A DNA stretch of 64,000 nt, taken from positions 1,749,292 to 1,813,291 of the forward strand of contig JACTAT010000044.1 in NCBI GenBank assembly GCA_014526335.1. The letters are read 5' to 3'. This document shows positions 54,552 to 64,000 of the stretch, one piece after another. Origin of the DNA: Chrysaora quinquecirrha. Taxonomy: Eukaryota; Cnidaria; Scyphozoa; Semaeostomeae; Pelagiidae. The notes under the pieces were generated by a model. That model was not told where the DNA came from. It saw nothing but the letters and a program-made list of their open reading frames with translations, and ran no database searches. How positions within the stretch are numbered: position 1 is the first letter of the stretch; each line of letters begins with the position of its first letter. The position numbers and the translations under genes were made by a program.

Positions 54552-57194
54552 TTATATCGGTTATAGTGCCCTTTGCAACATTCGACTAGGCCACTATAAA
54601 TGAGCAAAATCTGCAAGAATATTTATTTATAGTGATTGCTATGAAAAATAGTAAATCTCTTCTGATATTTTATGAAGCTTATGCTTTTTTATATCAAATG
54701 AAGTAGGTTTTTTTCATGTGTGTGTTACAAAAGGGCACACCTTTGTGGAACTGATGTTGTGAAGCAGTTTGAGAAATCTCCCTTTATGGTAAAAAGGCCC
54801 TGCCAAGTACACTAGAATGCAATAAATTACAACGGATTCCAACACATTTTCACATATTTAACTAGCAATTTCTCGAAAATTTAGTTTCTTGATCTGTATC
54901 ACTTATCAATACTTTATTTGATGTCTTTCTGAGAAGTTCGGGGAGACATAGTAGCGTGATTTTTTCAAAATAAACAATTTTTATTTCACCAAGTGGGACT
55001 TTTTAGGCATTTTTCTGTAAGAGTGCATCGTTTTTTACCCGATTTAATTAATATTTATTTATTTGTATGCAAATTTCGGGATTTATGCAGCCTTTTTACA
55101 TTAGGCCCGAATGTAACAAAAGGGCTCTCTTTTTTCTAGGGTGACTTTGAGTAAAAAAGCTTTCATCAAATAGAACCAGTAATATATGTTATCGATTGTT
55201 GGTATTTTAACTGCTTGTTAGTGAGGTTTCAAAAGTATTGGAACTTTCACGTATTTTTAATAAAATTATTGAATAACCCTAAATCCATTGTGACAAAAGG
55301 GCACCTTTCCATTTTACAACGAGAGTAAGAATTTTTGAGTGTTTATTTATAAAGCCTATCTAATTCTGAGCACACATGCCAAAAATTTTGGGAAAAAAAA
55401 TTTTAGGTTTAATACCCCAAGATCGGAAAGTTTTTCATAATCGATTACCGTAGTTAGTGCCATAAGGGCACCAGATGCAGTTATCTTAGAATCACCTACA
55501 GCACTTAGAAACGCAAAAAAATAGGGAGGAAGCTGTTAAAACATTCTATTAAGAAATTTCTTACTTCCCGAAGTGATGTTTTCACGTTTCTTGAGAACTC
55601 ATACCACGTAGCCTTTGAATAAAGGTAGCATTTCTGACGCGTACTAATTTCCAATGTCATTATAAGCAAACTTTCAGAGAAAAGCAATCTCTTAAATTAA
55701 CTTTTCTATTCGTATCATTTGACTGTTTGAGTTGACCATATTAAGCAATACTGAAACTATACTTTAGCTCAAAGACAATTTAATATAGCTATAAAGACTC
55801 GTTTGTGTGGAACAGTAGAAATGTTGCATTGCATCAACAACTAAAAGTTACTTTCAACATCCTATATGCAGATGTCCCATTGCTTATTGGTAGAAGACAC
55901 AAGATCTAATTATCAAGAAAAAACTGACATATATGTTTGGCTTCGAATCCAAAATTGCTATTGGAAGAGAACTAAGTTGCCATTCCATCAAACACTATAA
56001 AGGTCGTTACTCCTCTCCTATCATTGTGATTTCTATTCCTAGTTTTACAGAAATAAGCTATTGCGATTCCTATTCATGCCTATTTTTTATACAGCCTACC
56101 TGTTATGATAGAAACTGTTCGTCCATCTACCTTTTATAGTCTAGAACTTTATTTGTCCTCTAACTATTGTCTTTCCGGTAACAGTGTGGCAGAATGACAG
56201 GTAGCTAAAATAAGTTTGCTTAGAATGCCCTTTATTCAACTTTTAATTTCTGTCGTTGGACTTTTCTTATTTATGTTGAAAAAGATCACTACTTATTTAT
56301 TTTGTTAAGGTATTTGGGAATACGGAAACAATATAAACAAGTTCACATGAGTATTTCTCTCAAAATTTTCTGTGCCTTGCCTGCCCTTTTGTTACTCAAT
56401 GCTGAAACATGTGCCCTAAAGTTTCATTGTTGTTGTTGTTGCAAAAATAATTGATACAAGGCATGCTCGCTCGTCGTTTCCTTCTGCCTCCATTTTGTTG
56501 AAATCTTCACTTTGCTGTGCTTCAATTTGAAGGCGCAGTATGCAAAAACTGAACTGAAATTATACATCTGCTTGCTAATTGTTGATTTACAAGGAACGTG
56601 ATGGCAGGATTGTTTGATGAAACAATAAGTATTTGTTTGTTAATAATAGAACTGCAAAGAACAATAAGCAGTTATGCCCGAGTGAGAAGGTTGATGTATT
56701 GTTCTCATATTATGTTAGTTTGAGAGAATGGCGGACCTCCCAGTTTCGGTGCAATGGAAAACTTGTTGATTATTGAGAAAATTATAATTTTGGCGTCAAT
56801 GTGCAGGGCTCTGAATATTGTAATTCCATAGTCAAACACTAAATGTACACCATAAGTAATATTTTCAAGTTCAATGCTTAGTATCGATTGATTATTTCCC
56901 CGTTTCTTGCAGAAGCACTTTCCCACCAGGTTCACTCTAACTAGCCTATTGCTAATGCTATTTCGCGGCCACACCGATATCAGAAGGAACACAATTAGAG
57001 TGCAAAGAAATAATGAACAACTTACCAATGTCCAAGACATACAAGGATCTTGTCTGAGTGACTCGTTGTTAGCAGAACAGAGAATTGTAACACGTACATT
57101 TATCGCACTAAGTGAACACTAACGAGGCCTAAAGTAAACAAACATGTGATGCGATAAAACACTTTCATATGCAATTCAAAGGTCTCTCAACATT
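54552..57194. other. Unique AT-rich region with a recurring AAAAGGGCAC motif
   Basis: ACAAAAGGGCAC or close variants occur at 54727, 55116, 55291 and 55461, and as its complement GTGCCCTTTGCAACA at 54566. On the minus strand, ATGTCTTGGACATTG at 57040 is followed by a strong donor GTAAGT, so a first exon may end there. The 111-codon frame that reads on through this donor (56705-57040) starts with a hydrophobic, signal-like segment but may be intronic. No gene is established. Confidence 0.45.
56705..57040 (-). CDS. Hypothetical 111-codon ORF with N-terminal hydrophobic segment
   Basis: It starts MSWTLVSCSLFLCTLIVFLLISVWP, whose first 25 residues resemble a signal peptide or membrane anchor, then a basic stretch (GKCFCKKRG), then a mixed region ending GGPPFSQTNII. 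No family is recognised. Against it, a GTAAGT donor sits at codon 6, AT-rich DNA easily makes hydrophobic frames, and no promoter or polyadenylation signal is obvious. Confidence 0.2.
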   Translation of the reverse strand: MSWTLVSCSLFLCTLIVFLLISVWPRNSISNRLVRVNLVGKCFCKKRGNNQSILSIELENITYGVHLVFDYGITIFRALHIDAKIIIFSIINKFSIAPKLGGPPFSQTNII

Positions 57195-57300
57195 AGGGAA
57201 TCAATTTCAATAGGAGCTGAACAATGCCGTCTTTCCACATCAAGGAATCTATTTCAATAGGAGCTGAACAATACCGTCTTTCAAGATTAAAGAATCACCC
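57195..57300. repeat. 52-bp duplication flanking the minisatellite
   Basis: CAATAGGAGCTGAACAAT and the surrounding GGAATC..CCGTCTTTC text occurs twice, 52 bp apart. It may be a relic of an earlier unit, but has no clear similarity to the 50-bp monomer. Confidence 0.7.
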
Positions 57301-60300
57301 GTTTATCAAAAGGACAGACTAGAGAGTGGCCCCAATATAAAGATACCTCGTTTATGAAAAGGACAGACTAGAGAGTTGCCCCCAAGACGAATATACCCCG
57401 TTCATCAAAAGGACAGACTAGAGACTTGCCCCAACGCAAGTATACGCCGTTTATCAAAAGGACAGACTAGAGAGTTGCCCACAGAAAATATACCCCGTTA
57501 ATCAAAAGGACAGACTAGAGAGTAGCCCCCGATATAAACATACCTCGCCCAAATATAAATATGCCTCGTTTATCAAAAGGACAGGCTAGAGAGTGGCCCC
57601 CGATATAAACATACCTCGTTTATCAAAAGGACAGACTAGAGAGTGGCCCCAAATATAAAGATGCCTCGTTTAGCAAAAGGACAGACTAGAGAGTTGCCCC
57701 CAATATAAATATGCCTCGTTTATCAAAAGGACAGGCTAGGGAGTTGCCCCCAATAGAAACATACCTCGTTTATCAAAAGGAAAGACTAGAGAGTTGCCCC
57801 CAATATAAACATACCTCGTTTATCAAAAGGACAGACTAGAGAGTGGCCCGAAATATAAAGATGCCTCGTTTATCAAAAGGACAGACTAGAGAATTGCCCC
57901 CAATATAAATATGCCTCGTTTATCAAAAGGACACGCTAGAGAGTTGCCCCCAATATAAACATACCTCGTTTATCAAAAGGACAGACTAGAAAGTTGCCCC
58001 CAATATATTGCCCCGAATATAAATTTGCCTCGTTTATCAAAAGGACAGGCTAGAGAGTTGCCCCCAATATAAACATAGGTCGTTTATCAAAAGGATAGAC
58101 TAGAGAGTTGCAGACTAGAGAGTAGCCCCCGATATAAACATACCTCGCCCAAATATAAATATGCCTCGTTTATCAAAAGGACAGGCTAGAGAGTGGCCCC
58201 CGATATAAACATACCTCGTTTATCAAAAGGACAGACTAGAGAGTGGCCCCAAATATAAAGATGCCTCGTTTAGCAAAAAGGACAGACTAGAGAGTTGCCC
58301 CAATATAAATATGCCTCGTTTATCAAAAGGACAGGCTAGGAGTTGCCCCAATAGAAACATACCTCGTTTATCAAAAGGAAAGACTAGAGAGTTGCCCCAA
58401 TATAAACATACCTCGTTTATCAAAAGGACAGACTAGAGAGTGGCCCGAAATATAAAGATGCCTCGTTTATCAAAAGGACAGACTAGAGAATTGCCCCAAT
58501 ATAAATATGCCTCGTTTATCAAAAGGACACGCTAGAGAGTTGCCCCCAATATAAACATACCTCGTTTATCAAAAGGACAGACTAGAAAGTTGCCCCCAAT
58601 ATATTGCCCCGAATATAAATTTGCCTCGTTTATCAAAAGGACAGGCTAGAGAGTTGCCCCCAATATAAACATAGGTCGTTTATCAAAAGGATAGACTAGA
58701 GAGTTGCAGACTAGAGAGTAGCCCCCGATATAAACATACCTCGCCCAAATATAAATATGCCTCGTTTATCAAAAGGACAGGCTAGAGAGTGGCCCCCGAT
58801 ATAAACATACCTCGTTTATCAAAAGGACAGACTAGAGAGTGGCCCCAAATATAAAGATGCCTCGTTTAGCAAAAGGACAGACTAGAGAGTTGCCCCCAAT
58901 ATAAATATGCCTCGTTTATCAAAAGGACAGGCTAGGGAGTTGCCCCCAATAGAAACATACCTCGTTTATCAAAAGGAAAGACTAGAGAGTTGCCCCAATA
59001 TAAACATACCTCGTTTATCAAAAGGACAGACTAGAGAGTGGCCCGAAATATAAAGATGCCTCGTTTATCAAAAGGACAGACTAGAGAATTGCCCCAATAT
59101 AAATATGCCTCGTTTATCAAAAGGACACGCTAGAGAGTTGCCCCCAATATAAACATACCTCGTTTATCAAAAGGACAGACTAGAAAGTTGCCCCCAATAT
59201 ATTGCCCCGAATATAAATTTGCCTCGTTTATCAAAAGGACAGGCTAGAGAGTTGCCCCCAATATAAACATAGGTCGTTTATCAAAAGGATAGACTAGAGA
59301 GTTGCAGACTAGAGAGTAGCCCCCGATATAAACATACCTCGCCCAAATATAAATATGCCTCGTTTATCAAAAGGACAGGCTAGAGAGTGGCCCCCGATAT
59401 AAACATACCTCGTTTATCAAAAGGACAGACTAGAGAGTGGCCCCAAATATAAAGATGCCTCGTTTAGCAAAAGGACAGACTAGAGAGTTGCCCCCAATAT
59501 AAATATGCCTCGTTTATCAAAAGGACAGGCTAGGAGTTGCCCCAATAGAAACATACCTCGTTTATCAAAAGGAAAGACTAGAGAGTTGCCCCCAATATAA
59601 ACATACCTCGTTTATCAAAAGGACAGACTAGAGAGTGGCCCGAAATATAAAGATGCCTCGTTTATCAAAAGGACAGACTAGAGAATTGCCCCCAATATAA
59701 ATATGCCTCGTTTATCAAAAGGACACGCTAGAGAGTTGCCCCCAATATAAACATACCTCGTTTATCAAAAGGACAGACTAGAAAGTTGCCCCAATATATT
59801 GCCCTGAATATAAATTTGCCTCGTTTATCAAAAGGACAGGCTAGAGAGTTGCCCCCAATATAAACATAGGTCGTTTATCAAAAGGATAGACTAGAGAGTT
59901 GCAGACTAGAGAGTAGCCCCCGATATAAACATACCTCGCCCAAATATAAATATGCCTCGTTTATCAAAAGGACAGGCTAGAGAGTGGCCCCCGATATAAA
60001 CATACCTCGTTTATCAAAAGGACAGACTAGAGAGTGGCCCCAAATATAAAGATGCCTCGTTTAGCAAAAGGACAGACTAGAGAGTTGCCCCCAATATAAA
60101 TATGCCTCGTTTATCAAAAGGACAGGCTAGGGAGTTGCCCCCAATAGAAACATACCTCGTTTATCAAAAGGAAAGACTAGAGAGTTGCCCCCAATATAAA
60201 CATACCTCGTTTATCAAAAGGACAGACTAGAGAGTGGCCCGAAATATAAAGATGCCTCGTTTATCAAAAGGACAGACTAGAGAATTGCCCCCAATATAAA

Positions 60301-61000
60301 TATGCCTCGTTTATCAAAAGGACACGCTAGAGAGTTGCCCCCAATATAAACATACCTCGTTTATCAAAAGGACAGACTAGAAAGTTGCCCCCAATATATT
60401 GCCCCGAATATAAATTTGCCTCGTTTATCAAAAGGACAGGCTAGAGAGTTGCCCCCAATATAAACATAGGTCGTTTATCAAAAGGATAGACTAGAGAGTT
60501 GCCCCCGATATAAATCGGCCTCGTTTATCAAAAGGACAGGCTAGAGAGTTGCCCCCAATATAAACATACCTCATTTGTGAAAAGGACAGACTACAGAGTT
60601 ACCCCCAATATAAATATAGCTCGTTCAGCCAAAGGACAGACTCGAGAGCTGGCCCCAATATAAATATACCCTGTTTATGAAAAGGACAGTCTGTCTAGAG
60701 AGTTGCCCCCAATATGAAGATATCTCGTTTATCAAAAGGACACGGTAGACAGTTGGCCCCAAAGTTAATATACCTAGTTTACAGAGTTGGCCTTAACATA
60801 AATACACCTCGTTGTTCAAAAGTGACAATTCGGCCCGACGCAAATATACCCATTTATGAAAAGATTACAGAATTACCCCCTATACAAATATACGGAATGA
60901 CAAATATACCCCGCTTATTAAAAGGACAGACTGGAGAGTTGCTCCCAACAGAAATACACGTCGTTTAGCAAAAGGCACAGTAGAGAGTTCCTCTAACACA
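57301..61000. repeat. 50-bp minisatellite array
   Basis: The monomer of about 50 bp contains CTCGTTTATCAAAAGGACAG, then ACTAGAGAGTTGCCCCCAAT, then ATAAACATAC. Edges (57301-57510 and 60500-61000) hold diverged monomers; the centre is homogeneous. Because the unit is not a multiple of three, long frames across it have no meaning. The right edge runs into the second N gap, so the true length is unknown. Confidence 0.95.
57511..60499. repeat. Five 597-bp higher-order repeats of the minisatellite
   Basis: The landmark CAGACTAGAGAGTAGCCCCC, followed by a short monomer ACCTCGCCCAAATATAAATA, recurs at 57511, 58111, 58707, 59305 and 59902. These steps of 600, 596, 598 and 597 bp each hold about twelve monomers. 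Monomer variants (GTGGCCCC, GGACACGCTAG, ATATATTGCCCCGAATATAA) keep the same order in each block. Differences between blocks are mainly C-run lengths. Confidence 0.93.
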
Positions 61001-61500
61001 NNNNNNNNNNNNNNNNNNNNNNNNNNNNNNNNNNNNNNNNNNNNNNNNNNNNNNNNNNNNNNNNNNNNNNNNNNNNNNNNNNNNNNNNNNNNNNNNNNNN
61101 NNNNNNNNNNNNNNNNNNNNNNNNNNNNNNNNNNNNNNNNNNNNNNNNNNNNNNNNNNNNNNNNNNNNNNNNNNNNNNNNNNNNNNNNNNNNNNNNNNNN
61201 NNNNNNNNNNNNNNNNNNNNNNNNNNNNNNNNNNNNNNNNNNNNNNNNNNNNNNNNNNNNNNNNNNNNNNNNNNNNNNNNNNNNNNNNNNNNNNNNNNNN
61301 NNNNNNNNNNNNNNNNNNNNNNNNNNNNNNNNNNNNNNNNNNNNNNNNNNNNNNNNNNNNNNNNNNNNNNNNNNNNNNNNNNNNNNNNNNNNNNNNNNNN
61401 NNNNNNNNNNNNNNNNNNNNNNNNNNNNNNNNNNNNNNNNNNNNNNNNNNNNNNNNNNNNNNNNNNNNNNNNNNNNNNNNNNNNNNNNNNNNNNNNNNNN
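61001..61500. other. Assembly gap (500 N)
   Basis: Exactly 500 N. It separates the minisatellite from unique sequence. Confidence 0.99.
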
Positions 61501-61894
61501 AACAGATATTTGTTGTGGTGTAAGAACCCTATTGCTCAAATTTAGAATGCTGTTGTTTTTGTATTTATAAGTTGTTTTTACCTCTCTCTTGAGGTATTTT
61601 CGCACCTAAGATTTGTGTTGTTTTGACCTTGCGCGCCGTTTTCGGTTATGGCCTAAGATTTTTCTAAGGCATGTATTATTATGTGAGTTCTTAAACACCG
61701 GTTTTCTGATAGGTACTATTGGAAAAAATTAATCCAGAGACTAATGATACAGAATACAACAAGAAAAAGAGAAATGTCGAAGCAGCAGAACAAAATCATT
61801 AGAAATATATAAAAGAACAATTTTATAGTTTAGAGAAAATATGTAATGACATTTCAAAGCTATAGTTTTATAGTGTTCTCAACTAATTGTTATT
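61501..61894. other. Intergenic 3' flank, nothing recognised
   Basis: AT-rich sequence downstream of the minus-strand gene, with no features. Confidence 0.5.
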
Positions 61895-61900
61895 TTTATT
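61895..61900 (-). promoter_or_regulatory. AATAAA overlapping the stop codon
   Basis: The minus strand reads GAGAATAAAAATAAC. The TAA stop of the gene (61898-61896) lies inside AATAAA. If it is used for polyadenylation, the 3' UTR is very short. It may be coincidence in AT-rich DNA. Confidence 0.3.
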
Positions 61901-62896
61901 CTCTCGGACGTTTGGCACCAGACGTAGGGCCCTCTCGTGTGAAGCGGTATTTTATATGTTTATCCATGGCCATTTTTTCTGCCATTTTATAGATTTTGTC
62001 CGAATTATTTGTAAAGCGTTTCTCAGCCATGCTTTTGAGTCCTTTAGTGCATTCTTGTTGTGCCTCACTCATGGCCTTGTGATGCTTGGCTAAAAGCCCG
62101 CACATTGTTTCAGCGAATGTTTCCTTAGCCTTCATCATCTCCAAAGAGATTTCTGAAGAAATGTCGTTTTTATATTTAATTTCTATCTTTGGTAAAAGGA
62201 ACGGAGGTATCTCTCGTTCCTTTCAGCCATCAAAGTATTCATTGTTTTATCATCATGGTAGAACTGACTAGCCAGGCTGTTAGCTATCAGCTTTATAATT
62301 TTGTCGTGATCCTCATCACATGTTTCTTCAAAATTAGAGGCCTCCGTACGTTTTGTAAACAACCAGTTTATTTATATCTTTTTCGGTATTCTATAATTTG
62401 AGAGACCCATACGACGGGCACCAAACTTTTCTTTTCAGCTCTGTAGTTGTTCTTTTTTCCTTTTTCAGTTGTTGCATCTTTGCTTTCTACTTTTTCTTTT
62501 TGTCAACGCCCTTTGTGCGCATTGTATTTTCAGGACATCGTCCCTGTTGTCACTGCTGCTTTCACTTGCTGATACCTCAATGTCCATTTCATTGTTAGAA
62601 TTTCTATCATGTTCCTCGTATTCTTCAAGTAAGTTATCTGCGGGTATTAGTATAGGTATGAGTATCTTTCATTTTATATTTATTAAAGTATCCACCAATA
62701 GTAAACGAAATATAGCCGGGAGAGGAATGAAAATGACAGTTGAAGTAAAAGAAAGAACAGGGAGGTATAAAGGATCCAAAAGGTAGTCAAAAAATAGTAA
62801 AAAAGTAGTAAAAACTAAAAAGGTAAAAAAGTAAAGAAAAGTAGTACCTTCAGGTTCTTGTTGTCTTGTAGATTTGGTATTTTGAGGGTTAGACAT
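61896..62896 (-). pseudogene. Two-exon gene of unknown function with three frame breaks
   Basis: Exon 1 is 62896-62848 (MSNPQNTKSTRQQEPE, donor CCTGAAG-GTACTA). Exon 2 is 62637-61896 (acceptor TACTAATACCCGCAG). Phase 1 matches across the 210-bp intron. The visible order is an acidic segment (NLLEEYEEHDRNSNNEMDIE), a basic patch (TKRKSRK), a middle part with SLVPVVWVSQIIEYRKRYK, then DEDHDKIIKLIANSLASQFY. The C-terminal part is probably helical and coiled-coil-like (LEMMKAKETFAETMCGLL to SAKRPRE-type end). Three frame changes interrupt exon 2, at an A5 run (62491-62495), an A3 run (62371-62373) and a T4 run (62194-62197, minus-strand T). All are homopolymers. It is either a recent pseudogene or an intact gene with sequence errors. 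No domain is recognised. Confidence 0.65.
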
Positions 62897-62985
62897 AGTT
62901 GATAGTTGAAGATTATTTTCCTCAGTTTCTTGTGCATATACTGGTGGTCGCCAAACAAGAGGGCGAGATAAGGTATGCCAAGTGT

Positions 62986-62991
62986 TTTATA
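62986..62991 (-). promoter_or_regulatory. TATA box of the two-exon gene
   Basis: GCACTATAAAACAC on the minus strand lies about 90 bp upstream of the ATG at 62896. This would put the transcription start near 62960 and leave a 5' UTR of about 60 nt. It is a good core-promoter match in the right place, and inferred. Confidence 0.5.
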
Positions 62992-63179
62992 GTGCTCTAG
63001 TGACGCGACCAGAATTTGTATCGTGAGGGGACTGGGTCCCAATCATGTGAAAGTGAAAAGCAACAAGTGTTTCTCACAAGTAGTATATATTTGTGAAAAA
63101 TACATATATTGGTTTTGTGAAACAAAAATAAATAGTAAACAATAAATAAAGGTGTAGTACCAACCCTCGCTATACGCGC

Positions 63180-63231
63180 ATGACACCCGCGATGCAGGTG
63201 AGTTTTACTATGACACCCGCGATGCAGGTGA
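63180..63231. repeat. Direct repeat, 22 bp, period 30
   Basis: ATGACACCCGCGATGCAGGT occurs at 63180 and 63210, each followed by GA. It is GC-rich against an AT-rich background. Confidence 0.9.
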
Positions 63232-63308
63232 ATATTAATACCAGTTTAGCCTTGGAAAGACAAGATACCACTCAGCTGCCTTTTAACTTGCTGCCTTTTA
63301 ACACAGCC

Positions 63309-63384
63309 TTCTGAACTTTCGCTAGAGTCCGGGAGGTTGTGGGATGCCATGAGCTAACCTCCCGGACTCTGTGAAAGTTCAGAA
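63309..63384. ncRNA. Long perfect hairpin, miRNA-precursor-like (candidate)
   Basis: TTCTGAACTTTC-GCT-AGAGTCCGGGAGGTT (63309-63338) pairs with AACCTCCCGGACTCT-GT-GAAAGTTCAGAA (63356-63384). Only a 3/2-nt internal loop breaks a 27-bp stem, with a 17-nt terminal loop. The arms contain a GC-rich 15-bp core, AGAGTCCGGGAGGTT. Shape and size fit a miRNA precursor. A tiny foldback transposon or a DNA-level structure is equally possible. A short duplication, CTGCCTTTTAAC (twice), lies just upstream. Confidence 0.4.
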
Positions 63385-64000
63385 AACTGAAGTAAGTTAA
63401 ACAACAAGATAAAAAACTGAATCATCATATCAAAAACATCATCATCATCAAAATAAAAAAAACATAATAAAAGGGTATTAAACTGTGGACAAAAAAAGAA
63501 CATTATCATCATTATCATCATCATACAATATCATTGTGAGCAAGTGAACATGGAGGTGATGGATATCTCTGACTGTGATCTGTCTACTTGAACTATAATG
63601 TAACAAAATGTTTATATGACCTGTCTGCACTTGAAATCCTATCCTATTATATGCAAAATTACTGCTTGGTAAATTCAAAAATCCTCCCCCTACCCTATCC
63701 AACAGAAAACTCCAAAACTTCAATTTCAAATGTCCTTCATCAACAACAAATAGTCTACCTCACTAAATCTCGACTTTTTTGTGTCAAACTCTGACTTTCC
63801 AAAAAGTTTTTATGCCTTTGAGTTTCATAGGGTAAGGCCTTAGGCCCTATGAGTTTTTTTCATTGTGTTGCGGGCACAGTGTTTAAAATTGTTCAACTGT
63901 GCGTTTCAGTGGAAACATTTTAGACGAAACAGCAAAACACAATTCTTACCCTGGCGATTTTGAAATAAACATCATCAGCAAAATGAAAACAATCATTGAT
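63385..64000. other. Intergenic with short ATC-rich repeats
   Basis: CATCATCATCATC-type runs at about 63422-63450 and 63500-63530. A near-palindrome, CATAGGGTAAGGCCTTAGG then CCCTATG, lies near 63827-63852. Short frames on both strands (for example 63478-63729 minus) lack coding character. No gene is seen up to the window end. Confidence 0.5.

Noticed and set aside
58223..58423. 66-codon frame in the minisatellite
   Set aside because: The 50-bp unit rotates frame, so it is a by-product of repeats and homopolymer-length differences.
60880..61605. Frame spanning the second N gap
   Set aside because: It is mostly N codons, and the flanks are minisatellite and AT-rich spacer.
62086..62786. Plus-strand frames of 61-105 codons opposite the two-exon gene
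   Set aside because: They are antisense shadows of a minus-strand coding sequence with better composition and splice signals.

Overview
The window looks like a piece of an AT-rich invertebrate nuclear genome. The signs are spliced genes with GT-AG introns, AATAAA signals, metazoan-type LINE, Ty3/gypsy and BEL/Pao retroelements, a hAT-type DNA element and large satellite arrays. A cnidarian or another marine invertebrate is my best guess from the repeat style (foldback elements with TGACGTCA, hAT and GGGGGAGCATGCCCCC-like repeat text), but this is inference. There is nothing prokaryotic here. Two runs of exactly 500 N (40251-40750, 61001-61500) are scaffold gaps of placeholder length, so the order across them rests on scaffolding.

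Layout. 1-2491: CTAA satellite. 2492-3355: minus-strand LINE 3' end abutting the satellite. 3355-3925: cluster of palindromic ATCGAGCTCGAT sites. 5113-6406: twelve copies of a 104-bp hairpin-rich repeat. 6664-7271: foldback element with CREB-type sites. 7453-25748: a 9.15-kb block duplicated head to tail, each copy made of about 5 kb of non-coding DNA plus a minus-strand Ty3/gypsy element cut off inside gag. 25749-36400: the only long stretch of ordinary host-like DNA. It holds a multi-exon minus-strand gene of unknown function (29278-32731 or further), exon candidates, a miRNA-like hairpin, a MITE with its empty-site counterpart, and a 1.09-kb hAT-type element with a perfect 8-bp target duplication. 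36414-40250: 5' two thirds of a plus-strand BEL/Pao element, lost in the first gap. 40751-54551: 13.8 kb of the CTAA satellite again. 54552-57194: mostly featureless. 57195-61000: 50-bp minisatellite organised in five 597-bp higher-order repeats. 61501-64000: a two-exon minus-strand gene with a TATA box and three frame breaks, a short direct repeat, and a strong 30-bp-arm hairpin.

How it fits together. Most of the DNA is repeats that propagate or amplify themselves. Only two loci (29.3-32.9 kb and 61.9-63.0 kb, both minus strand) have the splice-site, phase and signal consistency of cellular genes, and I could not assign either to a family. Almost every reading-frame break in the window, and most differences between the duplicated blocks and between minisatellite units, lie in homopolymer runs. 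Part of the apparent decay may therefore be long-read sequence error rather than biology.
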